This document shows, one piece after another, positions 6,315 to 12,919 of a DNA stretch of 17,544 nucleotides. Numbering within the stretch: the first letter of the stretch is position 1; each line of letters starts with the position of its first letter. The translations under genes and the position numbers were made by a program. The stretch covers positions 1 through 17,544 of the forward strand of contig DYCW01000337.1 in the NCBI GenBank assembly GCA_019417865.1, written 5' to 3'. The DNA is from Ruminococcus sp. (GTDB lineage: Bacteria; Bacillota; Clostridia; Oscillospirales; Ruminococcaceae). A model generated the notes under the pieces. It worked only from the letters and a program-made list of their open reading frames with translations. It made no database searches and was not told the DNA's origin.

Positions 6315-7734
6315 ACAGAAAAAACGCCGCAGTCTGCGGAAAAATACCATCACAACACGCTGGCTGATGAGCAATCTTGGTGTGGTTTTTCTGGTACTGC
6401 TGATTGTAGAGCTTGCAGTTATTTACACCTTACAGCATTATTATTATAATTCTGCAAAACAGTATCTCACCACAAAGATCTCCTCCGTCACCACCGTGCT
6501 GACACGTTACGCACAGGATAGCGGTTCCAACTTCTCCGCCGACCTGCGAAGCACATTTGAAAATTTTTCGGATAAAGAACGCATGGAGCTGATGGCAATC
6601 AACTCCAAGGGGAGAGTCACCCTGACCACTTCCGGTTTCGCACCGGATGCCAGTGTCGTCATGCCAGACTATGAAACAGCGATGCAGGAAGAAAATGGCA
6701 TATGGACCGGCACACAGAATGGTGAACGCATTATGGCGGTAAGCGTCAATATTTCCGCCATCCAGCCGGAGTACAATGCCATTCGGGTGGTTTCTTCCAT
6801 GACACAGATTGATGACACGCTGCGGGATTATATGGTGATGATTACAGCGGTTTGCATCGGTATCCTTCTGCTGTTGGGAATTACCGGTTCTTTTTTTGTG
6901 CGTTCCATTGTTCATCCCATCAATCGGATCAATGCCGCTACCAAAAAATTTGCACAGGGAGATTTCTCCCAGCGAATCACACCAATTCCAGAGGATGAAA
7001 TCGGCGACCTGTGTAAGGCAGTCAATGACATGGCTTCTGCCCTTTCGGAAACAGAGGCCATGAAAAACGAATTTATTTCCTCTGTCTCCCATGAACTGCG
7101 AACCCCCCTGACCGCCATTCAAGGCTGGGCAGAAACGCTCTGTTTGGATGTGGATGCAGAAACGGTACAGAAGGGAATGCATGTCATTGTAAACGAAACA
7201 GAACGGCTTTCCCGTATGGTGGAGGAACTGCTTGATTTCTCCAGAATGCAGAGCGGCAAGCTCACTTTGCATCCAGAACCGATGGATATTCTGGCAGAAT
7301 TGGGCGATGCTGTTCTGATTTATACAGAAAAGGCAAAACGGGAACACATCCGCATGATTTACCACGAACCAGAGATGCTGCCATTCGTGTACGGGGACAA
7401 AAACCGGATTCGACAGGTGTTTATCAATGTCATAGACAATGCGTTGAAATACTCCAACCCTGGCGGATTGGTGACGGTGAGTGCAGAAGAAATCGAAAAT
7501 CAGATACAGGTGCGGATTTCTGACAACGGCGTGGGAATCAGTGCAGCAGATTTACCCAAGATCAAGACGAAATTTTTCAAGGCAAATCATACCCGAAGGG
7601 GATCCGGCATTGGATTGGCGGTGGCAAATGAAATTGTGACGATGCATAAGGGCAGTCTGGAGATTCAAAGCGAATTGGGGGTAGGAACCGCTGTCATCAT
7701 TACACTGCCAGCAAGGAAGGAGAACGGAGCATGA
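6304..7734 (+). CDS. Membrane sensor histidine kinase (HAMP-HisKA-HATPase)
   Basis: The protein has 476 residues from ATG 6304. In-frame ATGs at 6280 and 6295 are possible, but 6304 has a weak purine-rich site (AAGTGGA) at a suitable distance and gives a basic N-terminus before the membrane span. Positions below use 6304 as residue 1. TM1 is about 26-43, an extracytoplasmic sensor region about 44-175 that I do not assign to a named fold, and TM2 about 178-199. A HAMP linker (VHPINRINAATKKFAQGDF) follows, then HisKA with His263 in SVSHELRTPL, the N box in NVIDNALKYS, G1 DNGVGIS and G2 GSGIGLAVAN. All kinase motifs are intact. It is the cognate partner of the preceding regulator, and its stop overlaps the next ATG (ATGA, 7731-7734). 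Confidence 0.93.
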   Translation: MTAKQKKRRSLRKNTITTRWLMSNLGVVFLVLLIVELAVIYTLQHYYYNSAKQYLTTKISSVTTVLTRYAQDSGSNFSADLRSTFENFSDKERMELMAINSKGRVTLTTSGFAPDASVVMPDYETAMQEENGIWTGTQNGERIMAVSVNISAIQPEYNAIRVVSSMTQIDDTLRDYMVMITAVCIGILLLLGITGSFFVRSIVHPINRINAATKKFAQGDFSQRITPIPEDEIGDLCKAVNDMASALSETEAMKNEFISSVSHELRTPLTAIQGWAETLCLDVDAETVQKGMHVIVNETERLSRMVEELLDFSRMQSGKLTLHPEPMDILAELGDAVLIYTEKAKREHIRMIYHEPEMLPFVYGDKNRIRQVFINVIDNALKYSNPGGLVTVSAEEIENQIQVRISDNGVGISAADLPKIKTKFFKANHTRRGSGIGLAVANEIVTMHKGSLEIQSELGVGTAVIITLPARKENGA

Positions 7735-8042
7735 AACAATGCAGAATCACCGTTATGAGAATGGCACACTATGATGATTTGATCGAACAATACGAAAATC
7801 CCATGGAACATGCCTGTGAGATGCAAATGGGACAGGTCTGGATTACGAATGGCTGGCAGAAACCAGAAGGGCTATGTGACAGTGCTTGGGAAAGCATGTC
7901 TCCATTCGTCATGACACTGGCACACGGCGGGGAAAATCTCTACAATGGCTGGATGAAAAATAAAAAGTCGGCGATGATTTCCTGCAATGACGGGTTTCGT
8001 CCGGTGAGTTTTTTGATTGAAGCATTGGAAAAGGATGTGTAA
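7731..8042 (+). CDS. TIGR04076-like small protein of unknown function
   Basis: The protein has 103 residues. The layout resembles the TIGR04076 family as I remember it: an opening like KQCRITVMR, a central PEGLCDSAW segment, MTLAHGG, and a closing SCNDGFRPVSF. Cysteines are at 4, 29, 49 and 85, three of which sit in these family-like segments, but no metal site is proven. No signal peptide or membrane span is present, so it is probably cytosolic. The start ATG overlaps the kinase stop by four bases (ATGA), after GGAGAACGGAGC supplying the ribosome site, so translation is probably coupled. I know of no assigned biochemical role for the family. Its tight placement behind a sensor kinase is a clue worth noting, but no function is inferred. 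Confidence 0.8.
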   Translation: MKQCRITVMRMAHYDDLIEQYENPMEHACEMQMGQVWITNGWQKPEGLCDSAWESMSPFVMTLAHGGENLYNGWMKNKKSAMISCNDGFRPVSFLIEALEKDV

Positions 8043-8496
8043 AATTGTTATGCGAAAACTGGATAAAAATCTGATGCATACCGCATTGCAGTCCCTCCTG
8101 CTGCCGGGGGAAGGATATTTCGGAGCCGTTTACGCCGGATTCGGACGGGGCGGTGTCCTCTCAACCTCTGCAATGGATAACCGCTATGGTTTTCTGGCGG
8201 TCACGAATCAAAATCGGCTGCTGATTGCACAGTATAATATTCTCACAATACCGCTGTTCCAAGGGGCATTGCCGCTGCAAGCTTTGGAATCTCTAAAAAT
8301 CAGCAAAACGATGCTGAACCTGTACTCTGTCAAGATGCAATTTCGTGCACAAGGAAAAACCTGCAAACTTGCGTGCAAAATCAGTCCAAAGGTTTATGGG
8401 ATGGACTTAAAAGAACAGCAGGAAAACGCAGAACAATTGTTGAAAACGCTGCAAAAGTGGAACCCTGCAAAATCGGATTCTGCAGGGATAAAATAA
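8035..8496 (+). CDS. Small protein, possibly PH-like fold, unknown function
   Basis: The protein has 153 residues from ATG 8035, overlapping the previous gene's stop by 8 bases. ATG 8050 (148 residues) is an alternative, with AAGGA 14 bases upstream. There is no signal peptide or clear membrane helix. The body alternates short hydrophobic strands with turns (GYFGAVYAGFG, YGFLAVTNQNRLLIAQY, LPLQALESLKISK, VKMQFRAQGKTCKLACKI) and ends in a likely helix (DLKEQQENAEQLLKTLQKW). That pattern, with an AVTNQNRLLIA strand typical of bacterial PH domains, suggests a PH-like fold. This is a pattern judgement, not a family hit. It closes the two-component operon, followed by a modest terminator-like hairpin. 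Confidence 0.7.
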   Translation: MCKIVMRKLDKNLMHTALQSLLLPGEGYFGAVYAGFGRGGVLSTSAMDNRYGFLAVTNQNRLLIAQYNILTIPLFQGALPLQALESLKISKTMLNLYSVKMQFRAQGKTCKLACKISPKVYGMDLKEQQENAEQLLKTLQKWNPAKSDSAGIK

Positions 8497-8515
8497 AAAT
8501 AGCATTCGCATTTTT
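8495..8515 (+). terminator. Weak terminator-like hairpin after the two-component operon
   Basis: AAAAAT (8495-8500) and GC (8502-8503) pair with GC and ATTTTT (8508-8515) around an ATTC loop, with one bulged base. The 3' arm itself provides a five-T run. The stem is A/T-rich and weak. A second pairing, CCCTGCA (8463-8469) with TGCAGGG (8481-8487), lies at the end of the coding region. Confidence 0.4.
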
Positions 8516-8523
8516 ATACTAGC

Positions 8524-8550
8524 CTATTGTAAATCTATGATTTGCAATAG
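8524..8550. other. Near-perfect hairpin without T-tract upstream of the DUF1385 gene
   Basis: CTATTG (8524-8529) pairs with CAATAG (8545-8550). Inside, AAATC (8531-8535) pairs with GATTT (8539-8543), joined by one T-G pair, with a 3-base loop. This is 12 pairs in 27 bases. No T run follows, so it does not look like a terminator. It could be an operator for a dimeric repressor or an mRNA 5' hairpin. Confidence 0.5.
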
Positions 8551-8590
8551 AGGACAGCATATAAGAAAACTGATCTTAGAAGGGAGCATT

Positions 8591-9571
8591 ATGAAGCAAT
8601 CAACAAAATCAAAACAGGCAAAACACCGCTCCAAAATCGGTGGACAAGCCCTCATTGAGGGGGTCATGATGAAAGGTGTCCATACCGGTGCAATGGCATG
8701 CCGCCTGCCGGACGGCACAATTGACGTGGAAACGTGGGAGGAACACAACGGCAAGGATATGCCTTGGTATCGAAAGTGTCCGCTGGTACGGGGCAGTTTT
8801 AACTTTGTCTTCTCCATGCGGGACGGCTACCGCTGCCTGATGAAATCCGCAGAAAAGCAAATGCCGGACGAGGAAGAAGACAACGAAACCGAAGAAATGG
8901 GCAAGTTCGAACAGTGGCTGAATGACAAGCTGGGCGAAAAGCTGTTCAGCATCATCATGTCCATTGCAATGGTCATTGGCGTGATATTCGCCATATTTGC
9001 ATTTGTGTTCCTGCCGAAATTTTTGATTGGTCTACTCATTGACCACACTGCCATTCCCGATGACAGCCGCTTTATTCGTTCTCTGTTGGAAGGTATCATC
9101 AAGATTGTGATTTTTCTGGGCTATATGGCATTTACCGGTTGTATGAAGGACATCCGACGTACTTACGAATACCACGGCGCCGAACATAAGACCATTGCCT
9201 GCTTTGAGGCGGGCGATCCGCTGACAGTGGAGAACGTCAAAAAGCACTGCCGTTTCCACCCCAGATGCGGCACCAGCTTCATTTTTATCACACTCATTGT
9301 CAGCATTCTGGTGATGTGTCTGGTACCGCTGACCGTTGTCTGGCAGCGTGTCATTGTGAGCATTCTGCTGTTGCCGTTTGTGGTCGGCATTTCCTATGAA
9401 TTTATCCGCATTGCCGGAAGAAGTGATAGCTGGATTACCCGTGCACTGTCTTTTCCAGGTCTGCAAATCCAGCGGATTACCACCAGAGAACCGGATGCCA
9501 GCCAAATCGAATGTGCCATTGCGGCGTTAAAGCCATGCATTCCGGAGAACCTGGAGGAAGACGAGTGGTAA
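8591..9571 (+). CDS. DUF1385 (YqhQ-family) membrane protein
   Basis: The protein has 326 residues. Family hallmarks are clear: IGGQALIEGVMM (16-27), EYHGAEHKTIACFE (193-206), FHPRCGTSFIF (222-232) and PGLQIQRITTREPD (289-302). About four membrane segments lie at 119-141, 165-184, 229-250 and 252-272. The His/Glu/Cys residues in YHGAEH and HPRCGTSF are conserved in the family and look like a metal site, but its reaction is not established as far as I know. ATG 8591 is preceded by AGAAGGGAG at normal spacing; an in-frame upstream extension lacks a good start. Its stop overlaps the GTG start of prmC by 7 bases. The DUF1385-prmC order is common in Clostridia, often next to rpmE and prfA, neither of which is here. 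Confidence 0.9.
   Translation: MKQSTKSKQAKHRSKIGGQALIEGVMMKGVHTGAMACRLPDGTIDVETWEEHNGKDMPWYRKCPLVRGSFNFVFSMRDGYRCLMKSAEKQMPDEEEDNETEEMGKFEQWLNDKLGEKLFSIIMSIAMVIGVIFAIFAFVFLPKFLIGLLIDHTAIPDDSRFIRSLLEGIIKIVIFLGYMAFTGCMKDIRRTYEYHGAEHKTIACFEAGDPLTVENVKKHCRFHPRCGTSFIFITLIVSILVMCLVPLTVVWQRVIVSILLLPFVVGISYEFIRIAGRSDSWITRALSFPGLQIQRITTREPDASQIECAIAALKPCIPENLEEDEW
9553..9557 (+). promoter_or_regulatory. Ribosome binding site deciding a GTG start for prmC
   Basis: GGAGG sits inside the 3' end of the DUF1385 gene, 7 bases before GTG 9565. In-frame ATGs at 9511 and 9535 lie before this site and would add residues without family resemblance, so the GTG is preferred. Confidence 0.75.
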
Positions 9572-10422
9572 CATGGACACGCCGCCAGCTTTATCAAACC
9601 ATACGGCAGCGGCTGACCGCTGCCAATCTGGAGGATGCAGCAGTGGAATCGGGATTCCTGCTGGAATATTTGCTGGGGAAGCCACTGCCGCAGCTGCTGA
9701 TGGACGGCGATCTGCCGGTATCAACATCCATCGCACAGCAGGCGGAACAGCTCTGTGAAAAGCGTGCAAACCGGTATCCGCTGCAATATCTGCTCGGCAC
9801 ATGGGAATTTTACGGGCTGCCGCTGCAAGTCGGGGAAGGGGTACTGATTCCCCGTGCCGATACGGAAACACTGGTGGAGTTTGTGCTTTCCTGTCGGCAG
9901 AACGCAGCACAAACCAAGCTGTTAGACCTGTGCAGCGGCAGCGGCTGCATTCCAGCTGCAATTGCTGCCCATTTACCACAGGTAACGGGGGCAGCAGTGG
10001 AACGGGAATCTGCTGCCTTTTGTTATCTGAAACAGAATCTCCAACAGTATGCCAAAAAAATCGAACCTATACAAGGTGATGTTTTGGATGCCATGTTTGC
10101 AAACACGTTTTCGGGTTATGATATGATTACCTGCAATCCGCCGTATCTGACGGAAACCGATATGCAGGTGCTTCAACCGGAAGTGGCATTTGAACCGGAA
10201 ACGGCACTGTACGGCGGGGCAGACGGACTAGACTTTTACCGTGTGGTCACGGCATACTGGAAAAATGCCCTTGCAACAGACGGCTGGCTAGTCTATGAAA
10301 TTGGAATGGGACAGGAGCAGGATGTAGCAGAAATTCTGCGGCAAAATGGCTTTTCAGAGGTCGTGCAGCGTGTAGACGCTAGTGGGATTGTCCGGCTGGT
10401 AGCAGGACAGCAGAATCCATGA
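9565..10422 (+). CDS. prmC: Release factor glutamine methyltransferase PrmC
   Basis: The protein has 285 residues from GTG 9565. PrmC transfers a methyl group from S-adenosylmethionine to the glutamine of the GGQ motif in RF1/RF2, improving translation termination. The N-terminal helical domain contains PLQYLLGTWEFYG (about 72-84), followed by the IPRADTETLVE segment (about 95-105). The Rossmann methyltransferase domain has DLCSGSGC (121-128), a variant of the usual DLGTGSG, and the catalytic/substrate-binding NPPYL (191-195), with ALYGGADGLDFYR near 214-226. All key family features are present. It overlaps the DUF1385 gene by 7 bases, suggesting coupled translation. prfA, often the next gene in Clostridia, is not adjacent: a glycosyltransferase operon follows after 105 bases. 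Confidence 0.94.
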   Translation: MVTWTRRQLYQTIRQRLTAANLEDAAVESGFLLEYLLGKPLPQLLMDGDLPVSTSIAQQAEQLCEKRANRYPLQYLLGTWEFYGLPLQVGEGVLIPRADTETLVEFVLSCRQNAAQTKLLDLCSGSGCIPAAIAAHLPQVTGAAVERESAAFCYLKQNLQQYAKKIEPIQGDVLDAMFANTFSGYDMITCNPPYLTETDMQVLQPEVAFEPETALYGGADGLDFYRVVTAYWKNALATDGWLVYEIGMGQEQDVAEILRQNGFSEVVQRVDASGIVRLVAGQQNP

Positions 10423-10461
10423 AATCATGTAAAATAGGTGTATTTTTGAATTGGAACCATT

Positions 10462-10489
10462 TTGAATTTTGCAGATTCAAGGTTATATT
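10462..10489 (+). promoter_or_regulatory. Candidate promoter for the glycosyltransferase operon
   Basis: TTGAAT (10462-10467) and TATATT (10484-10489) are separated by 16 bases and lie in the A/T-rich gap after prmC. The leader to ATG 10528 would be about 30 bases. A direct TTGAATT repeat and a short TGAAT/ATTCA hairpin overlap the -35 region. Confidence 0.5.
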
Positions 10490-10527
10490 ATGATTGTCAT
10501 AAAATCTTCTCGAAAGGAGCATCGCAC

Positions 10528-11727
10528 ATGAAACTTGCATTTGTCATTCCCTGGTACGGCGAAGGCATCCCCGGTGGTGCAGAAATGGAACTCCGGGAAG
10601 TTGCTGGACACCTCCAGAAAGCGGGGGCTGATGTGGAAATCCTCACCACCTGCGTGCGGGATTTTACCGCCGACTGGAACGAAAACTATTATGCTGCCGG
10701 CACGGCTATGGTCTACGATGTCCCGACCCGCCGATTCCCTGTTCGGAAACGGGATACCGCTGCTTTCGACCGCATCAATGCCAAGCTCATGCAGGGCAAG
10801 CATATTACCACCAAAGAAGAAGTTCTGTTCCTACAGGAAATGATCAACAGTCCACTGCTTTACGAATATATTGAAGCCCACAGCAATGACTATGATCTGT
10901 TTATCTTTATTCCATATATGTTCGGTACGACCTTTCATGGTGTGCTGGCGTGCCCCGAAAAGGCTGTCATGATTCCCTGTTTTCATGAGGAAGCCTATGC
11001 CCATATGCGTCTGTTTCGGCAAACTTATATCAATCTGCGTGGCATGATTTTTAACTCTGTACCAGAAATGCAACTTGCCAACCGCCTATATGACTTACAG
11101 GAAGTGGAACAAATCTGTACCGGTATCGGAATGAATACTACCATTACCGGCAATGCCGACACGTTCCGGGCAAAATACGGTATCACAGAACCATTTCTAA
11201 TCTATGCCGGACGCAAAGACAGCGGAAAAAATGTGCACACCCTGCTCCAGTATTTCGCAGAATATAAGAAACGCAACCCCGATGATCCATTACAGCTGGT
11301 GCTGATCGGCGGCGGTAAGCTTGCGGTACCAGCTTCGGTACAGGAGGCGGTTCACGACCTGGGCTATGTCTCCCAGCAGGATAAGTATGATGCCCTGCGG
11401 GCAGCCCTGTTCCTCTGCCAACCGTCCAAAAATGAAAGCTTTTCCCTTGTCATCATGGAAAGCTGGCTCTGCGGCAGACCTGTACTCGTACACTCCGGTT
11501 GTGCCGTGACAAAGGACTTCGCACAGCGTGCAGAAGGCGGTCTGTACTTCAACAGCTACTTTGAGTTTGAGGGCTGTGTCCGCTGGCTAGAAACGCATCC
11601 GCATGAGGCAGACCAGCTTGGACAAAACGGACGGCAGTTCGTTCTTGCAAATTTTGACTGGAATGTTGTCACACGAAAATATCTTTCATTTTTCCAAAAA
11701 CTGATAGAAGAGGGGGACATGCAGTGA
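10528..11727 (+). CDS. GT4-family glycosyltransferase (first of tandem pair)
   Basis: The protein has 399 residues. It has a GT-B-fold glycosyltransferase layout: a glycine-rich N-terminal acceptor domain with PGGAEME (15-21) and EILTT (37-41), a HEE motif (153-155), then a C-terminal donor-binding domain beginning LIYAGRKDSGKN (224-235). The retaining GT4 signature E-x7-E is Glu303 and Glu311 in NESFSLVIMESWLCG. No membrane span is seen, so it acts at the cytosolic membrane face or in the cytosol. ATG 10528 follows GAAAGGAG at good spacing; an in-frame upstream extension from 10462 is not supported. It ends by overlapping the next gene by four bases (GTGA). It is clearly paralogous to that gene. 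Sugar donor and acceptor are unknown; a surface glycan is the likely product. Confidence 0.9.
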   Translation: MKLAFVIPWYGEGIPGGAEMELREVAGHLQKAGADVEILTTCVRDFTADWNENYYAAGTAMVYDVPTRRFPVRKRDTAAFDRINAKLMQGKHITTKEEVLFLQEMINSPLLYEYIEAHSNDYDLFIFIPYMFGTTFHGVLACPEKAVMIPCFHEEAYAHMRLFRQTYINLRGMIFNSVPEMQLANRLYDLQEVEQICTGIGMNTTITGNADTFRAKYGITEPFLIYAGRKDSGKNVHTLLQYFAEYKKRNPDDPLQLVLIGGGKLAVPASVQEAVHDLGYVSQQDKYDALRAALFLCQPSKNESFSLVIMESWLCGRPVLVHSGCAVTKDFAQRAEGGLYFNSYFEFEGCVRWLETHPHEADQLGQNGRQFVLANFDWNVVTRKYLSFFQKLIEEGDMQ

Positions 11728-12917
11728 AGCGAATTGCATTTGTCAATCAACGATATGGCTTAGAGGTGAACGGCGGTTCGGAATATTATACCCGTTTGAT
11801 GGCAGAACGGCTGGCAAAATACTATGAAGTCGAAGTGCTGACGACAAAAGCCGTGGATTATACCACTTGGAAGAACTGGTATGTACGGGATGTGGAGAAT
11901 ATCCATGGGGTCACCGTCCGCCGGTTTTCCGTTGCACAGGAACGAACCGTGGACTTCGATGCTTACAATGCTGCCTATCTCGCAGAATGTGAACACAACA
12001 ATTACAGTCTGGGAGTCGAAAAAATCTGGTTTGAAAAACAGGGTCCCTACTGTCCGGACTGTATTGCCTTCATCCGAACGCATAAGGATGAATATGACGC
12101 CTTCCTGTTCGTGACCTACTTATACTATCTAACGGTGGCTGGTCTGCCGGAAGTTGCAGACAAGGCAATTTTTATTCCCACTGCACATGAAGAACCCTAT
12201 CTGCATTTTAAAACCTTTGAGAAACTATTTCGGCTGCCGCAGGCGTATATTTTCCTGACAGAAGAGGAACGGATGCTCGTGCGGCGGCAGTTCAAAACCG
12301 CTGGGATTCCCTGTGACGTACTGGGAACCGGCGTGGATATTCCAGACTATCCGCCCGCTTCGGCATTCCGGCAAAAATTCCGCATTCAAGATCCCTATCT
12401 GATTTATGTGGGGCGAATTGATGAGGGGAAAGACTGTCCCACCCTGTTCCGCTATTTCATGGAATTCAAGGAACGCAACCCCAGCACCCTGAAGCTGGTA
12501 CTGATGGGAAAAGCGGTCTGCAACATTCCCAAACATCCGGATATTATTCCGCTCGGCTTCGTATCGGAGGAAGACAAGTTCAGCGGTCTGGCGGGTGCCA
12601 TTTCACTGGTGCTGCCGTCTCGTTATGAGAGTCTCTCCATTGCCGTCTTAGAGGCAATGGCACTTGGTGTGCCTGTTCTGGTCAACGGACAATGCGATGT
12701 CCTGCGTGGACACTGCACCAAGAGCAATGGCGGTCTATACTATCGAAACTTCTTTGAATTTGAGGGGGCTTTGACCTATCTCTTCTCCCACCCGGATGCC
12801 TATCAGGAAATGCAGGAAAATGCCTATCAATATGTACTGGAACATTACGATTGGGATGTGATTTTGGAACGCTTCCGTGTGATCATTGAAAACGTCATAG
12901 GAGGGCAGCAAACTTAA
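11724..12917 (+). CDS. GT4-family glycosyltransferase (second of tandem pair)
   Basis: The protein has 397 residues and starts at GTG 11724, whose bases overlap the previous stop (GTGA). AGAGGGGG upstream is the ribosome site. The architecture is the same as in the neighbour: NGGSEYY (16-22), EVLTT (37-41), HEE (155-157), LIYVGRIDEGKD (226-237) and E-x7-E at Glu302/Glu310 in YESLSIAVLEAMALG. The paralogues match in length, in motif positions and in a C-terminal FFEFEG...HP...YDWDV segment, so they arose by tandem duplication and diverged. A CPDC motif (110-113) is particular to this copy. The enzyme probably adds a different sugar in the same glycan. The following GT-C gene starts 2 bases after its stop. 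Donor and acceptor specificity cannot be read from the sequence. Confidence 0.9.
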   Translation: MKRIAFVNQRYGLEVNGGSEYYTRLMAERLAKYYEVEVLTTKAVDYTTWKNWYVRDVENIHGVTVRRFSVAQERTVDFDAYNAAYLAECEHNNYSLGVEKIWFEKQGPYCPDCIAFIRTHKDEYDAFLFVTYLYYLTVAGLPEVADKAIFIPTAHEEPYLHFKTFEKLFRLPQAYIFLTEEERMLVRRQFKTAGIPCDVLGTGVDIPDYPPASAFRQKFRIQDPYLIYVGRIDEGKDCPTLFRYFMEFKERNPSTLKLVLMGKAVCNIPKHPDIIPLGFVSEEDKFSGLAGAISLVLPSRYESLSIAVLEAMALGVPVLVNGQCDVLRGHCTKSNGGLYYRNFFEFEGALTYLFSHPDAYQEMQENAYQYVLEHYDWDVILERFRVIIENVIGGQQT

Positions 12918-12919
12918 GT

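Noticed and set aside
6430..7365. Open frame of 311 codons on the minus strand across the kinase gene
   Set aside because: It is antisense to a clearly conserved histidine kinase, is rich in Cys, His and Ile as expected for a shadow frame, and has no ribosome site or family motif.
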